Source: Cercospora beticola (lineage: Eukaryota; Ascomycota; Dothideomycetes; Mycosphaerellales; Mycosphaerellaceae). Taken from it: a stretch of DNA of 64,000 bases. Shown in pieces: positions 20,620-31,548 of this stretch. Every line of letters begins with the position of its first letter. The first letter of the stretch is position 1. The stretch is from positions 1,116,001 through 1,180,000 of the forward strand of contig NC_088941.1 in assembly GCF_033473495.1 (NCBI RefSeq), in the 5' to 3' direction. The translations under genes and the position numbers were made by a program. Below the pieces are notes generated by a model. That model saw nothing but the letters and a program-made list of their open reading frames with translations. It was not told the origin of the DNA and made no database searches.

Positions 20620-21313
20620 GGCTAGTGAACGCAACACGTTCGTGTGCTTTGGCTGGTCGGAGGTGATAGCTTCGGTGGTCAAGTGTGTGCAACGATGCAG
20701 CTGTCGACCAAGGCCCGACTCGTCTTCTCTGCTTTCTCTATAGTCGAGAACTTGCTAGAATGAGAGGTTGGAAGTCACAAGGAGATGGATGGCGCGTTTG
20801 CTCGTGGAAGCTGGTCATTGTGGGTATGTTCTAGTTCGCCAAGCTTTTAGCCTGCAACGTGCCGTTAATTTATATTAAAAAGTGGTCGCTCGGCGGACAA
20901 AAATGTAACCAGCTACTTATCGCTCCAAGCGGCCAGTGTATTCCGAGTACAGTGTTCGCGAAACGGGCGGCCCGCTTGAGGAATGGCTATTGAGAACGTG
21001 TGGGATAGTGTCTCAGGTTGTCATCTTTTCAGCTCTAGATTTATTGATCATGTGCTGAAGCTGCAACGATTCCGAACCACTGACGGAAGGTCTTGTGCTC
21101 ATGGGCATATCCTCCACAGTGTTAATCTGCGTCCTTATCTTGAGGTATCTTTGGGACACGAGGCCTTGCCTCACCACATCGAGTGCACAGTGCGGGTGAT
21201 CGCATTTTGTGTAGCGCCTGCGCATTCGCATACTGTTCCCAAGCACACTCTTCGAGATCGTTCCCGTGAAAGTCGAAGCTTCCTGCATTGTTCGCTGTGT
21301 CAAAAATGTCATG
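20620..21313. other. Intergenic, 0.7 kb
   Basis: The stretch holds the presumed promoter and leader of the GLFG/BTB gene and the 3' flank of the mitochondrial carrier. Short open frames at 20983-21390 on both strands have no recognisable domain. Confidence 0.4.
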
Positions 21314-22258
21314 CTAAATGTACTTCTTATCCGGGTCCAGTGTCTCCAGAAGGTCCATAGTCTTCTCATACATGGCAAACACAATTCCACCGCTGAACAT
21401 TAACCTCCCCAGTCTCGGCACTGCTCCGGACCACAGCTTGAAGAAGCCCTCTTGTCTGAAAATCTTGACAGCACAATCTATACTGTTCTTGTATTGCCCC
21501 CTGGAGTCAATGCTCTGCATTCTCGTCTTCACAGTGTCAATCGGCTGTGTCGCATACACCGTGATCGTCCCCGCGACAGCACCAATTCCGAATGTCGATA
21601 TTGTCCCGAGCTTTTCTCCTGGCGCGACATAAGATTGCGCGAGTTGTTTCAACGAGGTGTATGATGAGAAGCGGACAGCACTATTGGCAGCCTGTCGCGC
21701 AGTGGTGGGCACGAAGCCCTTGAAGAACCCTCTCACGCCCTGCTCTCTGAAGATCATGCCCGAACCATGTAGAAAACCTCGCATCCGCGGCTTCTCTCGT
21801 TTTCGATCATCGATCAATTGTGTCTTTATGCTCTCAAACGGTGTGACGGCTAACAGAGACTCTGTGGCTCCTGCTAAGAAACCAGAAACAACAGTCATGG
21901 GCCCAGATATTGTCCCATCAGGACTGCTCAACATGCTCTTATATTGATCGAATGCCACAAATCGTACTCCGGCTTTGATGCTGTTTCCAATGATGAGAGT
22001 CGTGCATCCTGCATACCATTGGGGCCCGAAGGGAGGGAAGGCAACTTTTTGGCCAGGAGCAAGTCGTGAGTTCAGTTGCGTTCTTGTTTTGGCGAATTCG
22101 GCGGGGTATGTGATGGCGATTTCGACTGCGCCTGCTGTTGATCCTGCGATGATTGATCGAAGGGGCGAGGGCTTCTCCTTCTTCGTCTCGGAGGCTGTGG
22201 GCGTCTGGCTGGCATTGGGGCCAGAAGCGATGCCTTTCGTGCTGGGAACGGTGCTCAT
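21314..22258 (-). CDS. CTP1: Mitochondrial tricarboxylate (citrate) carrier
   Basis: A single exon of 314 residues carries three tandem carrier repeats, each with the Px[DE]xx[KR] signature: YPAEFAKTRTQ, TPFESIKTQLI and QPIDTVKTRMQ. Six membrane helices result. The second-repeat PFESIKT and the overall length match the citrate transport protein group (yeast Ctp1), which exchanges mitochondrial citrate for malate or other dicarboxylates and supplies cytosolic acetyl-CoA. The first 30 residues are Ser/Thr/Pro-rich and longer than in yeast. The start codon at 22256-22258 lies 335 bp from the oppositely oriented MAM33 gene. Confidence 0.88.
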   Translation of the reverse strand: MSTVPSTKGIASGPNASQTPTASETKKEKPSPLRSIIAGSTAGAVEIAITYPAEFAKTRTQLNSRLAPGQKVAFPPFGPQWYAGCTTLIIGNSIKAGVRFVAFDQYKSMLSSPDGTISGPMTVVSGFLAGATESLLAVTPFESIKTQLIDDRKREKPRMRGFLHGSGMIFREQGVRGFFKGFVPTTARQAANSAVRFSSYTSLKQLAQSYVAPGEKLGTISTFGIGAVAGTITVYATQPIDTVKTRMQSIDSRGQYKNSIDCAVKIFRQEGFFKLWSGAVPRLGRLMFSGGIVFAMYEKTMDLLETLDPDKKYI

Positions 22259-22593
22259 GGTCGCGTCTGTCGATTCGTGATTTTGGGTGACGGAACCTCA
22301 ATGCACAGCTCCCCTCGCTCGGAATCCCGCAGCGTCGTCGATGTCCTCGAAGCGGCCCCGAGACGGTCCGGTCGTCGTCGCGGAATTAATTGTGCAGCAC
22401 GAGTGAGGTGTTCGGCTCGTCATCGCGCAGCGAATCGGCCTCCTTCACGTGTCTCCGCGACTGGAGTCCAAGCTCCTCCGCGCGAAGAACATTCGAACAT
22501 TTCTTGTCCACTCCCGACCCTTTGCGTCCATTGATCATCCCATCTGTTCGATATCGACTGTTTAATACCTTTTCCCTCCACACATCACTCACA
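22259..22593. promoter_or_regulatory. Shared divergent promoter of two mitochondrial genes
   Basis: This is 335 bp between the start codons of the citrate-type carrier and MAM33. No gene fits here, so both promoters and leaders must lie within it. No specific element is identified. Confidence 0.5.
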
Positions 22594-23580
22594 ATGTTGT
22601 CCCTCCGTGCTCTCGCCCGCAGCGCGCCACGCACAGCGTCTCGCTTCGCCACGACTTCGATCAAACCTTCTTTCACATCAACCCTTCGATCACGCATCAG
22701 CCAACAAGCTCCACGCAGCGCCCTATTCTCCACAACACGCGCACGCTTCGATGAACACTCGCAACAACTTGCTGCCAAGCTCGAGAGCGAGATCAGCATC
22801 GAGAAGGAGGAGTCGGCGACACAAGCCGGTTCAGACCAGAACATTGAGCAGTTCAAGGCGGAGAACCCCGACTGGGATGTTAAGGACGTTCCAGGCGAGC
22901 AAGATGTCTACTTGACCCGCAAGTACGAGGACGAGCAGATCACCGTCCACTTCTCGATAGCAGACTTCAATTCGGAGATTGATGAGGGCTACGGCGAGGA
23001 GGACATGGCACTTGGCGAGGAGGGCATGGACGTACAGTCAGGAGGTGCCAATACCAAGGGCGCTATCAACAAGGGCGGCAAGGCAGATGGCAACTTCAAG
23101 GTTGCGCCAGAAGACTCGGTCGCCCCAGCTGATCGTGAGGAATTGGCTGATGAGGTGAGAATTGAGACCGAGAACATGAAATACCCACGACATTGACTGA
23201 CAATTCAAATACAGGACTCCGAAGGTGCTCCACAACAGTTCCCAGTCGCCGTGACGGTCCTGGTTCAGAGACCGAACAAGGGCGCCCTCAAATTCTACCT
23301 GACCGCAGCTGATGGCGACTTCATCATCAACCAACTTGTGCAGCTGCCAAAGGAGATCGAGGGCGATGCTAAGGCTTTGATCCGCGACCACCCAGAGTCG
23401 CTCTACGCTGGACCACCATTCCAGCAGCTTGACGAGGAAGTTCAGGGCATCTTGGAGAGCTACCTCAACGCACGAGGTGTCTCAGAGTACCTCGCTCAGG
23501 CCGTGCCGGACTACATCGATGTGAAGGAGCAGAAGGAATACCTTGGTTGGTTAGAAAGAGTCAAGGACTTCGTTGAGTAA
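22594..23580 (+). CDS. MAM33: MAM33 family mitochondrial matrix protein (p32/C1QBP-like)
   Basis: Two exons (22594-23154, 23215-23580) encode 308 residues. The N-terminus MLSLRALARSAPRTASRF is a basic mitochondrial presequence. The body is acidic (EEDMALGEEG) and carries the family's beta strands (YLTRKYEDEQITVHFSIADF, then FPVAVTVLVQR) and final helices (GILESYLNARGVSEYLA, YIDVKEQKEYLGWLERV). This is the doughnut-trimer fold of the p32 family. Yeast Mam33 is a matrix protein linked to mitochondrial ribosome assembly and respiration. The intron is 60 bp and sits in the acidic loop. The upstream in-frame Met at 22390 is likely untranslated leader. Confidence 0.93.
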
Positions 23581-23929
23581 ATTCAAGAGTCGATGAAAAG
23601 AGAAGTTGCGAAGGGAGACACAAGTAATGCCTGAGAGAGATCGAATCGTGCCGGAGACCGGTCGATGTTCTCGAAGATGGCACTTCCAGTGGAGAAGTCA
23701 AGAGACGGGGCACGAAGGAGCCAATGTGACGCCAGCATTACAGGGAGGAGGAAGCACGTCACAAGCGCAAAGGCGCACCAAATGACTGTATGGGTTTCCG
23801 CATGTCATGTGTATTCCATGCATGCATTTGTACATCAGACATATCTTAGTGTCACATAACCACCACCATCTCACCTCTCACGGTGCCATACCAAGCAAAT
23901 ACTGGGGATTGCTATACTCGTTTCTCCTC
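23581..23929. other. Intergenic between convergent genes
   Basis: These are the 3' flanks of MAM33 and the rhomboid gene. No other feature is seen. Confidence 0.45.
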
Positions 23930-24969
23930 TTACCTTCTCCTGCTACTAATCAACTGCCAGACTCCACCTTTCTTCCTCAGCAACACCAAGTAATACACAA
24001 TGCCAAATGCGAGGCCACCCAAATGCGCCGAATGGGCCGTCCGACTAGTTCCACTATCTAACATATACAAATCCAGTGCGGCGTACGCCAATGCCACGGC
24101 ATATAGTGGCATGGGCACGACGCCCATCATCATCATCGGCGCGAATGGCATGATGCAGGCTGACAATGAAGCGGTTGCCATTACAAACCCGGACGCCCCC
24201 AGGAGCGCCTCGATGGTTCGTGTCTGCCTTTGCGAAGAAGCGGAGGAGAAGGGATTCCAGGATTTGGTGGTGGTCGTTGGCGCCGGGGCTGCCTTGGAGC
24301 GTCGGTGGATGAGCCATGCTGAGGAAGAGGCGAAGCTGCTGGTCAGCGCGAGGAGGTAAATATGTCTTGCGCCAATGGCTGGCATGTAGGCGAGTAGGCC
24401 GCCGAAGGTCCAGAGCGCGAACATGTCTGTGTGGTCTTAGCTTCGATTTTCTTGCAACGATGGTGATAGACAGGTTGGAGTGTGGCAGACTTACTGATAC
24501 CAAAATGCCAGAAGTTGCTGTGGGAGAAGGCTGATGTGATCAGGGTGTGGTAGCGCCCCTGCGCGAGATTCTCTTCGGTAAGCATGAAGTTTCGGACGAG
24601 TGATTGCAGAAGTTTGGTGTCGTTGGTTTGACGAGCTTGGCCGCCTGCATAGGCCCAGGTAAGGAAGACTCCAGTGTTGATGAGTATTAGTGTCCGGACA
24701 GCGCGTTTGGCGGACTTGTAGGACGCGGGCATATTGCCATGGCCGTTGGGACTGCTGTACGATCTTCGGAATGGTTTGGATTGGGCTATGAGCTTGTTGA
24801 GACGGTGGGCGAAAGGGGTCGGCCGCGCGAAGGATAGGGATTTCGCGTCTATCAGCCGCTTAGTTGATCCGGTTGCGTAGAGTCTCGGAGAGTTGATGTT
24901 CAGCGAAGGCCGGATGGTATTTGTACTTTGTCGTAGTGCGGGACATGATCGCGTGGCGAATCGTAGCAT
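23930..24969 (-). CDS. Rhomboid family serine protease, probably mitochondrial (Pcp1-like)
   Basis: Two exons (24495-24969, 23930-24426) with a 68-bp intron give 323 residues. The start MLRFATRSCPALRQSTNTIR is basic and lacks acids, like a mitochondrial presequence. Rhomboid features are present: HSNFWHFGINMFALWTFG (loop/helix 2), catalytic Ser237 in GASG, and catalytic His293 in TAHSAHLGG. A Ser/Thr/Pro-rich loop near residues 203-228 separates the helices before the active serine. Mitochondrial rhomboids process inner-membrane proteins such as Mgm1/OPA1 and cytochrome c peroxidase in yeast. The mitochondrial placement rests on the N-terminus and gene neighbours, not on a closer family match. 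Confidence 0.85.
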
Positions 24970-25841
24970 ATAGTGACTGCCTTCATGTTAGAAGTCAACG
25001 AAGCTTGATGTATCAATTTCGGGCCAATGATCTCTGGTCTGAGAGATGATTTCGAGATGTCTTATGATCGACTCTGGCATTTGTTGTGAGAAAGGGCGAC
25101 TCACAAGGTAGACATGCTGGCAGTGGTCAATCTCGGAACGCTCGCCGAGTTGCGTGAACACAGAAGCAATGGATGGCAGCGTTTGCTGCGGCGGATGTCG
25201 CACGCGTATCAGATTTCAGTCAGAAGACACGAGATCAATTCACTGCTCATGTCAGATGCTTCTATGTACAGATCAACTAAGCGCGACGCGAGAGGGATGT
25301 TAGTAATGCTCGGGTGGATACTCGGTCGGCTTGTGCAACACTGCGATGCAGCTCAATGGCACCAATGAACGCCAAGCTTTTGGGCCTCTCGCCGACTTCA
25401 TTCTTCGAAGTCCTGTGAAGTCCGACTCTTCAGACACCTTCACAGTCTACCCAACCACCACCACACCTCCTCCGACCACTCCGAACCACACGCGCAACCG
25501 CTTGCCACGCCATACCAGAGCCAGATCCGCCGTACTGCCGCCTTGCCTGCCACGCCGCGTCGTGCACTGCAGACACTTTCAGAGACTAACCAGTCTGCTC
25601 TATAGGCCGTCTCCAAATAGCTTGCATCCCGATCTACGGCCTTAGAATCGCCTGAAAAAGACGCGCGGTTTCTATAGCAGATTGCTGCACCACTTCCGCT
25701 AGCGACTTTCTGTCAGCTTCAGGTCAGCCGCATCGCTCGCGGGAGCACCACTGCCGCGCAGGCACCGTCTGGCTTCCTCCGGACATTCATACAACCAGAT
25801 CACAGGGCGCTGGCACTTAGCACAGCACACATAACATTGCA
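24970..25841. promoter_or_regulatory. Divergent intergene, rhomboid / DHH1
   Basis: This is 872 bp with no recognisable gene. The last 450 bp before DHH1 are C/A-rich and look like a long untranslated leader. No defined element is recognised. Confidence 0.4.
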
Positions 25842-27392
25842 ATGGCGGACGGGCTAGCCAACAAGCTCGAGAAGACGTCACTGAACGAAGCTGCGGAGGG
25901 CGATTGGAAGTCAGGGCTAAAAGCACCTCCGAAAGATGGCAGACAGCAAACAGAGGATGTTACAGCGACGAAGGGCCTGGATTTTGAGGAGTTCTATCTC
26001 AAGCGCGAGCTATTGATGGGTATCTATGAAGCAGGGTTTGAGAAGCCTTCGCCCATTCAAGAAGAGACGATTCCAGTCGCATTATCTGGGCGCGATATAC
26101 TTGCACGAGCGAAGAACGGCACAGGCAAGACCGCAGCGTTCGTCATTCCTACGCTAGAGCGCATCAACCCCAAGTTGGACAAGATTCAGGCACTTCTTCT
26201 CGTGCCCACCCGAGAATTGGCACTGCAAACATCGCAAGTCTGCAAGACGCTTGGCAAGCACCTTGGCATCAATGTCATGGTCACCACTGGTGGAACCGGA
26301 CTGCGCGATGACATTATACGATTGAATGATCCTGTGCACATCGTTGTCGGTACGCCTGGACGTATTTTGGATCTGGCCGGCAAGGGTGTCGCCGATTTAT
26401 CCGAGGCGAAGACGTTTGTCATGGACGAGGCTGACAAGCTGCTCTCACCTGAGTTCACTGTAACGATTGAGCAGCTCCTCAAGTTCCACCCTAAGGACAG
26501 ACAAGTCATGTTGTTCTCCGCAACTTTCCCAGTCGTAGTGAAAGACTTCAAAGACAAGCACATGAATGATCCCCACGAGATCAACTTGATGGACGAGCTC
26601 ACTCTGCGTGGTATCACACAATATTACGCATTCGTTGAGGAGAAGCAAAAGGTCCACTGCCTTAACACACTTTTCAGCAGACTGCAAATCAACCAGTCTA
26701 TCATCTTCTGCAACAGCACAACTCGTGTCGAGCTGTTAGCCAAGAAGATCACCGAGCTTGGGTACTCGTGTTTCTACTCGCATGCGAAGATGTTGCAGCA
26801 GCATCGTAACCGCGTTTTCCACGATTTCCGCAACGGCGCAATGCGCAACCTGGTCTGTTCCGATCTTCTCACTCGCGGTATCGATATTCAAGCCGTGAAT
26901 GTCGTTATCAATTTTGACTTCCCCAAGAACGCGGAGACGTATCTTCACCGTATCGGTCGATCCGGACGATTTGGTCATCTTGGTCTGGCCATCAACCTGA
27001 TCAACTGGGAAGATCGCTTCAATTTGTACCGTATCGAGCAGGAACTTGGTACTGAGATTCAACCCATTCCTGGCACTATTGACAAGAAATTGTATGTATA
27101 CGACGCACCAGAGAACATTCCCCGCCCGATCAACACTGCGCCGCCACAGCAACAACAGCAGCAGGGGCAACAAGCAGGCAGACAGCAGGGCAGCGGACAG
27201 GATCTGCTCAACCCCGCAAACCGTACCGGAGGCTACCGTGGAGGCCGTGGTGGCGGCTATGGTCGAGGTCGTGGTGGACCACGAAATGACCAAAATGGCT
27301 TCCAAGGACAGCAGAGACAAGGTGGCTTCCAGCAGCGACCACCACCACAGCAACAGATGGCACCGGCGGGTCCACCTTTAGCCCAGGCCTAG
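25842..27392 (+). CDS. DHH1: ATP-dependent RNA helicase Dhh1 (DDX6 family)
   Basis: A single exon of 516 residues carries all DEAD-box motifs in order: Q motif [10 protein letters not shown], motif I AKNGTGKT (90-97), PTREL, TPGR, DEAD (195-198), SAT (226-228), then [19 protein letters not shown] and HRIGRSGR in the second RecA lobe. The start [27 protein letters not shown] and [16 protein letters not shown] are characteristic of Dhh1/DDX6. After residue 425 comes a Gln/Gly/Arg-rich low-complexity tail. Dhh1 promotes mRNA decapping and translational repression and is a core P-body protein. The tail fits its phase-separating behaviour. Confidence 0.97.
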   Translation: MADGLANKLEKTSLNEAAEGDWKSGLKAPPKDGRQQTEDVTATKGLDFEEFYLKRELLMGIYEAGFEKPSPIQEETIPVALSGRDILARAKNGTGKTAAFVIPTLERINPKLDKIQALLLVPTRELALQTSQVCKTLGKHLGINVMVTTGGTGLRDDIIRLNDPVHIVVGTPGRILDLAGKGVADLSEAKTFVMDEADKLLSPEFTVTIEQLLKFHPKDRQVMLFSATFPVVVKDFKDKHMNDPHEINLMDELTLRGITQYYAFVEEKQKVHCLNTLFSRLQINQSIIFCNSTTRVELLAKKITELGYSCFYSHAKMLQQHRNRVFHDFRNGAMRNLVCSDLLTRGIDIQAVNVVINFDFPKNAETYLHRIGRSGRFGHLGLAINLINWEDRFNLYRIEQELGTEIQPIPGTIDKKLYVYDAPENIPRPINTAPPQQQQQQGQQAGRQQGSGQDLLNPANRTGGYRGGRGGGYGRGRGGPRNDQNGFQGQQRQGGFQQRPPPQQQMAPAGPPLAQA

Positions 27393-29193
27393 TGGCATTG
27401 GACTTTTGGTCGACAAAGCTAGCGCAATCTGTAGGAGTAGGAAAGGCGTTTGGGTGGGAGTGCCGCCAGAAAGGGAGGCATGCGGTATGTTGGCCGGCGT
27501 GCCGACGGGCGTTTTTCTTAATGGGCATGACTTGATGATATTCCGGTTCTTATGCTCCGGATTGACGTTTACCACGAAGCGGTTGTTGCATGGCCTGCAC
27601 GATTTGGCCAAAGACGACTGCAGCGCTACACTCTTTTTCTGGCCTCGACTCTTCCGACACTTTGAACCTCAAGCACTACTACAGACCTGGCAGTTTTGCT
27701 ATGGACAGTTCTCATCTCATCTCTCAGCACGATTCGACACCGACATTTTATGAGGTATCAATACACGACATTCTCAGTTCTGCCGACCCACAGAACTTTT
27801 CGACTACACTGGATACAGCGACTGCCATTGGATGTTGCTGTCAGATTCCAGAAATCACTGGTAACTCCGGGACTAGTCCTCTGACTTGGACGAGGCTACC
27901 TTCCCGCACCAATTATGTCTGAGTGCGACAGTTTCAGCTCAGCAGACCACGTTGATCACATTTTCTTCACTCGCTCAGAAGATGCCGGATCAGTTCAGAT
28001 AAAACCATGTTTTCTTCAACACGCGTGCGGCCACGAACATGAAGCACGGCAAACCTCAGCTTTTGCACAACGAGGGAGATGGCAGATGTCTGGAAGAAAG
28101 AGAAATTGCGCAGAAAACACTTTGGGAGGATCCTATGATGCGCCACGATACTCGATAGAGCGCTCAATGATAAGCTTTTCGTCCTCTCACCACCCGTGCC
28201 ACTACTATCTCTATATTGATTACTTCTCTAGCCGCTTGTCGTTGGGATGCGCCAAGGTGTATGGGTGGGTGGCGTGATCTCGATTCGCTGACCGCGTGAC
28301 CAGTTTGCCACAGGTGCCTACACTCTCGATCAATCTCGTGCGACGTGAATGGATCATCGAATATCGCGCAGGCAGTCAGAAGACACCTTGTTGTCGAAAA
28401 GTGAGATGTTTACGCGTGTGGTGTTGTATCACATCCGGTTCAGGCGGTGGCGCGCCGCGTGGAGAAGTCTCAACAGGACGAACACGATAGTATCGCGTTA
28501 CAGATACAGTGAAGGCGACTGACTCACGTGTAGTACTATCATGTGTTGTGCAAAGCCTGAATAACAATGTAGAGATATGATGCAGTAAGCTGGAAATCAC
28601 GATGGCAACAGAGGAAGCGTGAGCAGGTGCGGGACAGCCAGGCATCACGGGACCTTGTACGGAACTAGACGAGGGATAAACGAACAGTATGATGTATTGT
28701 CACCGGCGTTGAACGAATCATAGCATGGGACAGAAGACGAACTGCTTCTCGAAAAAGAGAAATGGTGCAGAGTTGGGAGGAGAAACGCGACAGCCATGAG
28801 GCGCGTGGAGTCGTGCCAAGATCATAACAAAGAAGGGAGGGCGTCGAGGGAAGTCGAAGTGCGCTCAGGAAAGGCTCGAAGCGACCGAGACAAGATGGTG
28901 AGATCCGGTCCTATCAGAGAAAAGAATCAGAAGAGTAAAAGAGAGAATGGAGCTTAGCTCGTGGAAGAGGTGCAGGGTAGCGATGGGTTTGATCCAAGTG
29001 CTGCGCAGCGTGCTAGCTCTACAATAAATAGGGCCCTTTCCCCGCCGCACGCGCGACTGCGGCCTTTTACTGCTCTACCTGTTGCTTCCCATCCACCACG
29101 CTCTCGACCACAACCTCGCCCACCCGTATTCAATACATCAGTCGACGCTCCAGGCAATCCGCTTCAAGCACAATCAATCACATTCCAAGCAAC
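27393..29193. other. Intergenic, 1.8 kb, DHH1 3' flank and histone H1 promoter
   Basis: No gene is recognised. A frame at 27590-27922 (plus) has a protein-like Ser/Thr composition but no domain or neighbour support. The right end holds a TATA-like AATAAATA (29023-29030) about 165 bp before the histone H1 start. Confidence 0.4.
29023..29030 (+). promoter_or_regulatory. TATA-like element upstream of histone H1
   Basis: AATAAATA lies about 165 bp 5' of the H1 start codon, followed by GGGCCC. It is a plausible core promoter element; position and composition are the only support. Confidence 0.3.
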
Positions 29194-30429
29194 ATGCCTC
29201 CAAAAGCCGCAACCAAGAAGGCTAGCAAGCCTGCTGGCGCCTCCCAGCACGGCACTTACCAAGGTACGTTTGCGACGACGACCTGATCGCACGCTCTGTC
29301 GCGGCGATGCGGGACAGCTTTTATCGTGTTCGCCAGTTGCTGACGCGTCTTTACTCTAGACATGATCAAGGAGGCCATTGTCAGCGTAAGTTGAGCTTTC
29401 CCGGCGCATTTGGTGTGGTCGTCTTCGGGATGATCAGATTGCGACAGGCGACACGTCTGATCGCACCACGCACCCCACAACCACTGCTGCGACTTGAGAA
29501 TTGGGCTGACGCGTCTTGGTATACAGCTCAAGGAGCGAAATGGTTCTTCGTAAGTCAAAAACCTCACCTCGTCGTCGCCGTTGTTACCCATTTTGGAAGT
29601 AGCGCAGTGTGACACAGCCTTGAGCTCTGACTGACATTGCTCCCTTTCTACAGTCGCCAGGCCATTAAGAAGTACGTCCAGGCCAACAACAACCTCACTG
29701 GCGTCAGCGATGCTGTCTTCACCGCACAATTCAACCGCGCCCTCCAGAAGGGCTCCGACAGCGGTGTCTTCGCGCGACCAAAGGGTACGTCAGACCGATC
29801 GATCACATCCACGTTCGAACACACGCACAACGCGACAATGGACGTGTCGTGCTTCTCGGTATCGATGAGCACACCGTCCCATCGCTTTCAGTCCAAATAT
29901 CGAAGCTGTCCCGAGCACGCTGCTGACCTCGCTGCCGCCAACAGGTACCTCTGGAACAGTGAAGCTCGCTGCGCCAACGTCCAAGGCCGCTGCTTCCACT
30001 AAGACCGCCGCTGCGAAGACCACGAAGGCTGCTGCACCAAAGAAGACCGCCGCTGCCACCAAGAAGACCACCACAACCAAGAAGGCCGCTGCCCCAAAGA
30101 AGGCTGCTGCTACTAAGAAGACCACAACCACAAAGGCAAAGGCACCAGCGAAGAAGGCGGCAACCAAGACAAAGGCAAACACTGGCACCAAGCGCAAGAC
30201 ACCTGCTGCTGTAAGGAATAACCTTGTGACATGTTGCACTAGGCCCATGCTGACGATTTTGTAGGCTCCAGCCGTTGAGGAGAAGGCTCCAGTTGTCCTC
30301 GGCAAGACCAAGTCAGGGCGCGTAACCAAGTCTACCGCCCCACAGGCCGTCCGAAAGACCACCGCTCCCAAGAAGGCCGCCGCGAGGAAGGCAACCCCAA
30401 AGAAGAGCGCGACGCCCAAGAAGGCATAA
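29194..30429 (+). CDS. Histone H1 (linker histone)
   Basis: Six exons (29194-29263, 29360-29385, 29527-29549, 29654-29784, 29945-30210, 30265-30429) encode 226 residues. The joins produce a globular winged-helix domain (about residues 20-97: HGTYQDMIKEAIVSLKERNG, SSRQAIKKYVQANNNL, then FNRALQKGSDSGVFARPKG) followed by a Lys/Ala/Thr/Pro-rich tail with repeated KKAAA and KKTTTTK stretches. It binds the linker DNA and compacts chromatin. Two exons are tiny (26 and 23 nt). Four introns are 96-160 bp, much longer than is usual in this window. Exons 2 and 3 are needed to keep the winged-helix frame, so I trust them. This is probably the single H1 gene of the genome, as is common in fungi. Confidence 0.93.
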
Positions 30430-31548
30430 GCGTCTCTTTTCTTCTTCTGTCCGATCTGACGACGTTGCGACCTTCCGTAATGGGGACTGATGCCTGACGC
30501 ACCATGTTATCGGATACGCAGTTGTCGAAGAAGCGCGTCGATGGTGGTCGCGGTCGGCGATGCAAGGTGTTCGGCGTCAGATGAAAGGTCCATGGATATA
30601 TGTATGTGTGATACCAGCTCGCGGTTTGTGTGAGGACGCGTTTGTTCTCCCGCCGACCTTCTCGTATTGGGACCGGCTTCTCGGGGACTTCTTATTTTGC
30701 TTTGGGGGATGTTTATGACTGGCGTTATGGGGAGAGAGCACGGCCGAGGGTACTGCTACTGCTACGAGAGATGTCACAATGCTATGCAGCGCGAACAGAG
30801 TACATAGCCTGACATGCATTTTATTTTGAACTTGACTTGTCTACCATGTCTCACTGATTGATGCGACCCGAGTGGTCTTGAAGTGTACTGTGATGGCCAA
30901 TGCTGGGAAGTGAGAGCGACGCGTGTGCAGCAGTGATTCGACGCCAAACAATGGGCGGAAAGCAGAGCTTCCGGAGCTCATGCAGGGAACACGTTCATCC
31001 GCCGAGTCCCATTGCACAACGCAGCTGCTGGGCTGCTGGGCTGCTGATGAGGCTGCACGTGTTTTGTCAGCTCAAGAATAGCAGAAGACGGTATAGATAA
31101 TTTTGGACCGTCTACCAACGCGTGCGAGTCAAGGCGAAATCAACAATGACGACGGGCTGATCTCCCCGCCAAGCCTCGTACGGACGTGGCCGTTAGCCGA
31201 CTGCCCGACCTCTCTTCTGCTCTGAGCGGCTTTCCGTGCCAGCCAACATACAACACACCACATCCGCGCGCCCATAACACTTTGCAGCGACGGCTATTGC
31301 TCACCCAGCATAACGAATACCGCAACACATTACACGAACTCTCCGCAGGACCTTCAGACGCGATAGGACAGCGTCAGTCGACTCCTACCACCGCGGTGGC
31401 CCACCGCAACGCCGACCCGGACTTCTTCGCGCTGGCGACCACCACGGCCTTCAGATCAGGGGACGATGCGCCGCCTTCAGACCCACCACCATCCACGACG
31501 GCGCCGCTGAGCAGGAAGTCCACCGAGCTGTCCTACGCCCATGCCTTC
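30430..31548. promoter_or_regulatory. Intergenic, H1 3' flank and MSS4 upstream region
   Basis: No separate gene is seen. From 31150 to 31548 the MSS4 reading frame stays open without an ATG, so this part may be an untranslated leader or belong to an upstream exon that I could not place. Confidence 0.4.

Noticed and set aside
27590..27922. 110-residue Ser/Thr-rich frame downstream of DHH1
   Set aside because: No domain, no promoter evidence, and it lies where the DHH1 3' untranslated region is expected.
31186..31548. Possible MSS4 start at 31186
   Set aside because: The codon there is GTG, not ATG. The frame is open upstream only to 31150, with no Met, so I annotated from the first ATG (31549) and left the N-terminus open.
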